From NCBI GenBank assembly GCA_016946835.1, contig JACVTC010000099.1, positions 445,001-509,000 of the forward strand: 64,000 nt of DNA. Direction: 5' to 3'. Shown here piece by piece: positions 56,266-64,000 of this stretch. Made by a program: the position numbers and the translations under genes. The first letter of the stretch is position 1. The number at the start of each line of letters is the position of its first letter. The DNA comes from Neocallimastix lanati (nom. inval.) (taxonomy: Eukaryota > Neocallimastigomycota > Neocallimastigomycetes > Neocallimastigales > Neocallimastigaceae). The notes under the pieces are model-generated. The model did not search any database, was not told the origin of the DNA, and saw nothing but the letters and a program-made list of their open reading frames with translations.

Positions 56266-56901
56266 TTATAATACTTTGCTATATAAAAAGCAGGTTAGCG
56301 GTGTCAATTTACCATGAAGATCTAATGTAATTTCTCTGACATATTCCTTTATAAAATCTCTATGGTCATAAAATTGATAATTACATCCTGAATCTGTAAA
56401 AAGATATATTTGTTTTCCTTTCTCAATTTTTTGTAATTCGTTTAATAATAATGTACCTATACCTTTACCTTGCATGGTTGGATCTACTGCAAAAAATCCA
56501 AGCTCTCCATCAGGATTATTATTCTTTTTAAAATCATTTAACATTTCTTCATTGGTTTCATCATAGACATTCGCACCACCTCTAAAAATGATACCTAGTA
56601 AATAGGATAGAGAATTTACTAATATTCTATACCATATTGAATTAACCTTTAGGGGTTCATTATTTAATTTAACCATTAAAACACCTACTAATTTATCTTC
56701 TTCATATGCTGCTAAAACTTGTGTTGCTTTTATTAACTCCATATAAAAAAAATAAGTACTATATAAATAGATTTCACGTGGAACTTCTGTATAACGTCTA
56801 ATATCCATTCCTTCAATTGCAAACTGTCGTGCAATATCATAATCCTTTTTGTCAAGTTCTTTAATTTGTATTGTCATATTAATATAATATTGCTTATACA
56901 A
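56266..56901 (-). CDS. GNAT-family N-acetyltransferase, intronless, bacterial-like
   Basis: Acetyl-CoA-dependent N-acetyltransferase; substrate unknown. Single exon, 211 aa from 56901; a second Met at residue 9 (56877, MTIQIKELDKKDY) aligns better with bacterial relatives and is the likelier mature start. Seen: VLAAYEEDKLVGVLMVKLNN (strands 2-4), an inserted helical region NSIWYRILVNSLSYL with RGGANVYDETNEEMLNDFKK, then GELGFFAVDPTMQGKGIGTL, whose Q-G-K-G-I-G-T is the acetyl-CoA pyrophosphate loop (motif A), and IYLFTDSGCNYQFYDHRDF (motif B, with the usual tyrosine). This layout, including G-G-x-x-V-Y-(D/E)-x-T-N-x-E-M-L, recalls GNAT proteins of gut Firmicutes as I remember them. With no intron in an intron-rich neighbourhood, this suggests gene transfer from rumen bacteria. 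Confidence 0.88.
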   Translation of the reverse strand: MYKQYYINMTIQIKELDKKDYDIARQFAIEGMDIRRYTEVPREIYLYSTYFFYMELIKATQVLAAYEEDKLVGVLMVKLNNEPLKVNSIWYRILVNSLSYLLGIIFRGGANVYDETNEEMLNDFKKNNNPDGELGFFAVDPTMQGKGIGTLLLNELQKIEKGKQIYLFTDSGCNYQFYDHRDFIKEYVREITLDLHGKLTPLTCFLYSKVL

Positions 56902-56935
56902 AAAAATTATATATATATATTTATTTTTTTACTAC

Positions 56936-56978
<43 letters not shown>

Positions 56979-57327
56979 ATTACTATTTTTATTATTATTA
57001 TTTTTATTTTATTTTTTATTAATAATATTTTTTTTTATATCAAAAAAAAAAAAATATATATATATATACTTTATATAATGTATTTTTTTTTTTTTTTTTT
57101 TTTTGAATTTGCTTTTTTTTTATAACAAGAATTATATTAATAATTTTAACTTAACACCAAATATTTATATATGAATACCAAAATAATCTTTTATAAATTA
57201 TTAAAAAAAAATATATATATATATATAAATATAAATATATATAAATATATAAAAATATTATATATATTTCATTGGTTATTTAATAATTTGTCGAAACTAT
57301 ATTATTATTATTATTCATTTATAGATA

Positions 57328-57362
<35 letters not shown>

Positions 57363-58009
57363 TTTCAAATACATAATTAATATTTATATTAAGATAAATA
57401 ATAAAAATAATTATATATGTTTATATTTATTTAAAAAAAACAAAAAAAAAAAAAAAAAAAAAGCAAAAAAAAAAAGCAAAAAAAATTAAATAAAATAAAA
57501 TAAAAATTTTATAAAAAAAAAAAAAAAAAATAATTTATATATATATTAAATTTTTATCAAAATTTTCATTAAAAATTTATTATTAAAAAAAAAAAAAAAA
57601 AAAAAAAACGAAAAGACAATTTAAAAGAAAGTTTACTATATACATAAAACTAATTTTAAAAATTAATAAATATTAAATAAATTATAAATAATAAATAATA
57701 AATAAAAATAAAAAAAAAAAAAAAACTAAAAAATTTAAAATTATTTATTTCACTAATTATATAACTAAATATTTTTTTTTTTTTGTTATGGTTTGATTTG
57801 GTTTTAATCATGATATAATAATTATATATATATATATAACGTTACATATAAATATTTAAAGTTATGTGAAGTAGTAGAAGAAAGAAAAGAAAAAGTATAT
57901 ATGTTCATAATATATTTATCTTTTATAGATATATTCATGAATATGCTTTAATTTATTAATAATATGATATATATATATATAAAAAAAAAAAAAAAACTGA
58001 AAATTAAAA
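56902..58009. other. Spacer between SUN gene end and GNAT start
   Basis: A/T low complexity with (TTA)n near 56938-56966, long A and T runs, and TAAATAATAAATAAT repeats near 57670-57705. No gene seen. Confidence 0.5.
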
Positions 58010-58460
58010 TTAATTTTTATAATATTTAATGTCTTTCATTAAGGATTCATGACCATGTACCCGAACACGATAAATACATGTATATCTTGGTTCACCCCAA
58101 TTTGAAATGATTTGGAATTGAATGATTTGAATAGGCGTTGATGATTGTAGTTTTATTTTAGCTTCATTAGAAACGGGTTCTGTAATAATAAAATTATCTC
58201 GAGGATCGAATACTATCGAAGTTAAATGAATAGCGTATGGAGAAGAGGAAAGGGATAATGATTGACCATGATTATTGGATGTCATTTTTTCTATTGCCAC
58301 TGGATTGGTAATACCGTATACTTCAATTTCTTTTGGTGCTGAATTTAATAAAGAATCTGGAACAGATTCTTCTTGAGACATATGCTCAATGGTAATATGA
58401 GATGGTATAATTGGCTTTGAAAGTTGAATAGTTAAATAACCATGATTACCTATTTAAAAT

Positions 58461-58493
<33 letters not shown>

Positions 58494-60030
58494 TTGTTGT
58501 TGTTGTTTATTTATTGTTTATTTATTGTTTATTTATTATTTATTTTGTTTATTTTGTGTTTTGTTTTTTGATTTTGTTTTTTTTGTTTTTGTTTTTTGTT
58601 TTTTTGTGTTTTGTTTTTAAGATATATAAAATAAAATAAAAAAAACAACAACAATAATAATAATAATATAATATAATATAATATAATATAATTTTATTTA
58701 GTTTTAATATTGTTTAATATTATTTTAATTAATTTAATTTTATTATAATATAATATTTGTTTAAAAAAAGAAAAAAAAAAAAGTTATTTTACCGTTCATT
58801 GCCCAACAATTACCAGCATGGGTATCAGGTTGAAGTGCTACTAATGGTGACTTTCCAAGAAGAACACCACTTATTCCAAAAATATTTGCCCAAGCTTTAG
58901 CCAACGTTCCATCAGGATAACGATGATAACTTTCTGAGGTGAAGGAAGAAATAATTTGTGCTCCGGAACTTTCTAAAGCATAATCCGGCTTTGTGTTAAT
59001 ATCAATAGAATATTTTTCTAAGGCTTGTTCAATGTATCCCTTAATAGCATCATGAAGTTCAGGAATTGAAGTATTTAAATTGGATAAATAATGATGAAAT
59101 TCGGATTGAACTAAGGCAATAACATCATCTTTTGAAATAATAATATCACCTTGATGAAGTTGTTCCTGAAATTCATTACTAATATAATTTTCCAGCATCT
59201 GTCGATTACTTTCAATGAAATCATCCCATGTTGGTATATTTAATTTACTTCGTCGGTTCATTTCTTCTAATGCATCATCATGACTTTTTATTAATGTCTT
59301 TAAAGAATCAATGGTTAAAAAGTTTTTAGAAAGGTAACGCCAAAACCGTTCATCAAATTCAATGGACTGAGTTACTGGATTAATTTTTGCAATCATTATA
59401 TTTGGTATAGTCTTTTTTAAGAGTGGTTCTAAACTTTTCTTTAATTTGTTAATTTGTTGATCTTTATCCATATCAATTTTGGTTTCGACTTGTTGTAGAA
59501 TTTGATTAAAATCTTCGACATTCGTTTTTAAATCATTAAAATTGACTTCAATATTGGAAGAAAGATGTTTTAAATTTTGAATATCTTGTTTCTGTTTCGA
59601 ATTTATAAGAGAACTTTGAGAAGCTTCTTCGGCTACATTGGCTAATCTTACAGAAAGATGTTCAATTTCTTTATTAAATTGATCTAAATAAGCTTGTGGT
59701 GCATCTGATTTTATATTTTCTGTTTCTTGGTTAAGTTTTGCTAACATCGTTTCTAATTTTATAAGTTGATCTTCTATATATAAAATTTTTTGATGTTGAC
59801 TATCATATTCTGGTAATCTTGCCCAATTTAGCCATTTAACAAAATTATAATGACCATTTTCATCAATTAAAAATATTTGAGAGTAAATACAAATAAGGAA
59901 GAAAATTATAGTTATTCTTTTTATTATAATTAAAAGTATTTATATGAATAAATATATATAATATTAATTATTAATTTTCAATTCATATCATATTAATTAT
60001 TATTATATAATATATAATTTATTATTTCAC

Positions 60031-60072
<42 letters not shown>

Positions 60073-61996
60073 AAAAATAATAAAAATAATAATAATAATA
60101 TTAATATTAATAATAATTAAATAAAAAAAAATAAATAAACTTAAAATATAAATAAATAAATAAATAAAAAAGTATATTAATAAATAATAATAATGATATT
60201 AAATAAATAAATAAACAAGTAAAAACCTTGAAGATAACAATTTCCAGATAGCATAGAAAAATAAAACTATAAAGTTAAAAATTTTATATATACATAATGA
60301 TATTTTCTCTGTAATATATAAAATGATAATAATAATAAAATTATTAATGAATTAATCAATTTGTAATATAAACTTTAAATACTTAAATAATTAGAATAGA
60401 TAAATTAATAATATGTTCATATTACATAAAATAGTAATTGTATATAATTATATCTATACATAATTAATAATAAAAAATAGTTTTTTTTTTTTATTTTATA
60501 AAATTACCAATAATTTTATAGGATGTCTTATTTCGATATTCTTTATTTAAAAGTTCTTCTTGATTTGAATCACTATCCATATAAAAATCTTCATCAGCTA
60601 AAAATTCTTGATTATCATTAGAATTAAAGATTGGTTTTTGTTTTTCCTTATTAAACTTGAAAGAATTTAAACGTTTATGAGCATTTCCTATTTTATTCTT
60701 TTTCATTAAAGAATAGTAATTTCCAATAATAGATTTACGAATGGATGGATTTTTTGGCTTATCTTTAAATGTTAATGAAGAAAAGGATGGTGAATCAATA
60801 CTGCTAATACTACTATTTGCAAGTACATCATTTTTTTTCGAAGTTGTATTAGTATTATTGTTAAAAGAAGACTTTCCTTTATTAATTCTATTTTTTAATA
60901 CATTGGGTTTTGTGCTAGACGAAGAAAGTGTTGGAGAAGTTAATGAACGAGAATGAGATAATATACTAAAATTGGATTTGGAATGTGATTCATTCAATTG
61001 ATTTATGAAAGATGAAGATTTTTCATTTGGTAATGATTTAATAGAAGCGTTTGAATTAATTAATGGTTCAGAATTTCTAATTGATGGATTTTTGATTGTT
61101 GATGACTGCGAAGATAAACAAAATTTATTTTGTAAATTTGTATCATTTGGTTTATCATTTTGATAATTATGTGATTCGTTAAAATTTATGGATTCCTCTG
61201 GTGGGTAATCATTATTATAAATGATAGGCTCTTCTTGATCATATAAATTAATATTAGATTGATCTAACTCTGGAATATCGTTATCATGATGTATAGCAAA
61301 TGAAGATGAATTATAAAGGGAATTGTCAGCTTGTTGATTATAATTATCTTCTATTTCATTATCTTCTTCAATAACAGCATCTAAATTAGTATCTTCTGTT
61401 TTAGTTGCTGAAAATGGAGGAGATACTGACCAAATTGAAGGAATATAATCTTGTTTATTAGTATTAGTATCATTTATTGAATTATCATCGTCCTGGTCAT
61501 CTTTGTCCAAATCCAAGCCATAACTATTACTATAAAATTTTTGATTTTGGGTATGATAGCTATTATTATTTATAGTTGATGGCTTATTTTTTTTAGTTGT
61601 ATCAGTAAGACGACCTTTATTCATAATATCATCGTAAAAAAATGGGGTCGGTGTTTCAGAAATGAAATAATTTTTTGAACCAGCTCTATTGTAGGCCTGA
61701 GCTGAAGGATTAACTAAATCAGAATCAGAGTTATGTAAATAAAAATTGTACGGTTCTGGACTAGTAAAATTTTCGATAGTTTCTTCATGATAATTTTTAT
61801 TTATTTTTTTATTTGATTGATTAAAAGCATTGCCAATTAATTGATCATTAGTATTCAATTTACGATTTATATTTTTACCATTATATATATTTTCTTTATT
61901 ACTTGATTGGTCTAAATAATTTTCATTATTATTTAAATTAAATTCATTTAATTGTCCAGGCTTTAATGAACTACGTTTTCTATTATTTTCAAACAT
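58010..61996 (-). CDS. SUN-domain inner nuclear membrane protein (Sad1/UNC-84 family)
   Basis: LINC-complex protein linking nucleus and cytoskeleton. Four exons in frame: 61996-60508, 60266-60227 (40-nt microexon), 59916-58793, 58449-58010; 1030 aa. Residues 1-496 are a disordered Asn/Ser/Asp-rich nucleoplasmic region (start MFENNRKRSSLKPGQ). The microexon adds VLFFYAIWKLLSS and exon 3 opens with ITIIFFLICIYSQIFLI, giving one or two membrane segments at about 497-527. A coiled-coil luminal stalk follows (about 545-700). The SUN domain is about 828-1025: DYALESSGAQIISSFTSES, HRYPDGTLAKAWANIFG, SPLVALQPDTHAGNCWAMNG, then NHGYLTIQLSKPIIPSHITI, KEIEVYGI and SNWGEPRYTCIYRVRVHG. These are the ALES-GA, GNCWAF/M-G and (S)N-G-P-YTC-YR-RVHG signatures. 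Exons 1 and 3 could be taken for separate genes, but the microexon joins them with correct phase (1, then 2). Confidence 0.88.
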
Positions 61997-62169
61997 CTTT
62001 TTTAATATTGTTATTATTATTATAATAGATAAATAAATATATTTATATACTTTTAATTATATTATATATATCATAAAGATGTATAAAAAAATAAGAATGA
62101 TTAATTATTAAATTTAAAAATTTAAATTTCAATAAAAAATATATATATTTTTTTTATTTTATTTTCTTT

Positions 62170-62234
<65 letters not shown>

Positions 62235-64000
62235 AATATATATTAATCATTAATATTCCATATTTACCTATAAATTTAATAAATTAGACTTAAATATTTT
62301 TTATGAAAATTTATATTAAATTATGATTATTTTTAAACTAAAAAAAAAAAAAAAAGACGTAAATATACTTTTGAAGAATGATTATTTCAAAATTAAAAAA
62401 AAAAAAAAAAATATTAATATATATAGTAATAATAATTTTGAAAATACTTTTATGCTACATATAGTTTAATATCTTTTTATAATAATTATTGTTATTAATT
62501 TAATTATTAAGTATAGTAATAAATTTTTTGTTTTTTAGCATTATTTTTTTGGTTTATTCGTTGTTCTTTTTTGAATTGTAAGATTTAATTCATTTTCTTT
62601 TTAAAAATAAAATTGTTTTAAATCAAAATTAATGAAATCTTTTAAATTATTGTACTTAAATTTAAAAATCAAACAAAAAATACGTATTAAATTGTGATTT
62701 TTAAGGTATTAAAAGAGAATTTTTAAATTAAATTAAAAAATTAGTTTAAAAAGAATCAATAAAAAAATATTAATAAAATAATAATAATTAATAAGATAAA
62801 TTATTATAGAGACTTAATTAAAAAAAAAAAATTAGACAATTTAATATATAATTTTAAAAAAATTTTTATATTTATGTTACACATTATAATAAAAAATATA
62901 TATATATTAAATTTATTGATTAATGCATTTATTTATTTTTTTACTAATTGATTTATTTACTTATTTTACTAATTTATTTATTTGCTTATTTATTTATTTA
63001 TTTGTATATTTATTTGTTTCCTCATTTATTCTAATTTAAAAGGTCATAAATTTATTAAAGAATTACCAATTAAACTTTATTAAAAAGCAGAAATTTTATA
63101 TTATTATTTTTTTATTATAAATAATTATTATAATACTATTAGTATTTTATAATAAATTATTATCAAAATAATAATTCTATTATTATAGTTTAATTATTAT
63201 TAATTACTATTAACTGTAAATATTATTCTTTTTAATAAGATTTATTACTATTATATTAATTATAATAACAATATTTATAATATTAACCATTTATCTTTCA
63301 TAGCATTAATAATGTTTGTATTTAAAAATATTTAAAATATAAATAAATTAATGAATACTATCACCACCTATAAACCTTATTTTTATAACAGTAATATTAA
63401 TTATAGCAGTATAATAAAAACTATATAATATATAACACTGTAATATTAATTATAACAGTATAATAAAAACTATATAATATATAATATTATATAGTTTTTA
63501 TAAAAATTAATAATTATTCAACTATACAATAATAAAATAAAATAGTATATTTAAAAATTAATAATTATTCTTCTATATGATATTAAAATAAATTTTGATA
63601 ACTTTGGATAGAGGATATTAGAATAGTTATACCAATTTATTAAATATTAATATCATTATATATATCTACTATATAAAACTGAAATAAACTTTGCATATTA
63701 TAAAAAAATATTATATAATTTTTTTTAAAGAATATGCAAAGAAATTAACCTGCATAATAAAAACGATTTATAGAGCTTTTTTTTTAATTAATTTACTTTC
63801 CTTTTATATTAAAAATATAATAAATATATACATTGCCATATTTTTATTTCAAAATATTTTAAGAAATAAATGTAATAAATAGAATATTTTTTTTTTCCAA
63901 AGATATTTTTTAAAAATATATATATAATTAATTATTATTAAAAAATATTTTTTTTTATCATTTAATGTGAAATTTTTTTGAAATATATTTAATTATATTA
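61997..64000. other. Gene-free AT-rich stretch to the right edge
   Basis: A/T low complexity with an A run of about 49 at 62184-62232, TTTA repeats near 62985-63005 and a tandem plus inverted repeat near 63387-63500. No coding patch was supported. The SUN gene promoter should be next to 61997. Confidence 0.5.
63387..63500. repeat. Tandem repeat (about 47 nt, two copies) ending in a 17-bp hairpin
   Basis: Two copies of a unit containing TAATATTAATTATA-CAGTAT and AATAAAAACTATATAATATA (about 63387-63432 and 63433-63481). The end of the second copy, TAAAAACTATATAATAT (63464-63480), is perfectly complementary to 63484-63500, with a 3-nt loop. Confidence 0.8.

Overview
The window is nuclear DNA of a very AT-rich fungus with flagellated zoospores, most likely an anaerobic gut fungus (Neocallimastigomycota). 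I infer this from several signs. Intergenic DNA and introns are almost pure A/T, with homopolymers of 20-50 bases. Genes have many short GT-AG introns. Coding regions carry long Asn, Lys and Glu runs. There is an O2-independent bacterial-type NAD synthesis gene, a tandem pair of secreted CotH-family proteins, and a flagellar dynein-docking gene. No species assignment is attempted.

Layout, left to right. (1) 1-3637, minus: N-terminal and middle part of the nucleotide-excision-repair protein XPC/Rad4, running off the left edge. (2) 3.6-12.5 kb: gene-free DNA with a dead Ty1/copia retrotransposon (about 6.6-8.1 kb) and a long 7-nt satellite. (3) 12586-14563, plus: L-aspartate oxidase (NadB), complete, one intron. 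(4) 15.2-16.5 kb: decayed retroelement, probably non-LTR. (5) 17.2-18.0 kb, plus: three near-identical box C/D snoRNA genes, each in what looks like its own intron of a non-coding host transcript. (6) 18288-23334, minus: very large Asn-rich bZIP transcription factor assembled from three exons. (7) 25632-27908, minus: TIP41. (8) 28734-31307, minus: TOE1-type CAF1 deadenylase with a CCCH finger. (9) 32221-39449, minus: ODAD2/ARMC4, about 22 exons. (10) 39.6-40.2 kb: long TTTTA array, then a decayed gene-like relic near 42.0-42.7 kb. (11) 43331-46528 and 49044-51533, minus: tandem CotH-like surface proteins with matching exon structure. (12) 51.5-56.3 kb: repeat-rich gene-free DNA with a large inverted repeat. 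(13) 56266-56901, minus: intronless bacterial-type GNAT acetyltransferase. (14) 58010-61996, minus: SUN-domain nuclear-envelope protein, four exons including a 40-nt microexon.

Most gene models were assembled by hand from GT-AG junctions that keep reading frame and by matching protein families from memory; no alignment was run. The genes are not an operon. They are ordinary eukaryotic housekeeping genes (repair, TOR/PP2A signalling, RNA 3'-end processing, cilium, nuclear envelope) mixed with lineage-specific or probably transferred genes (NadB, GNAT, CotH). The most unusual items are the triplicated intronic snoRNA with compensated terminal stems, the triplicated TFIIH-binding-like motif in XPC/Rad4, and the very long bZIP gene.
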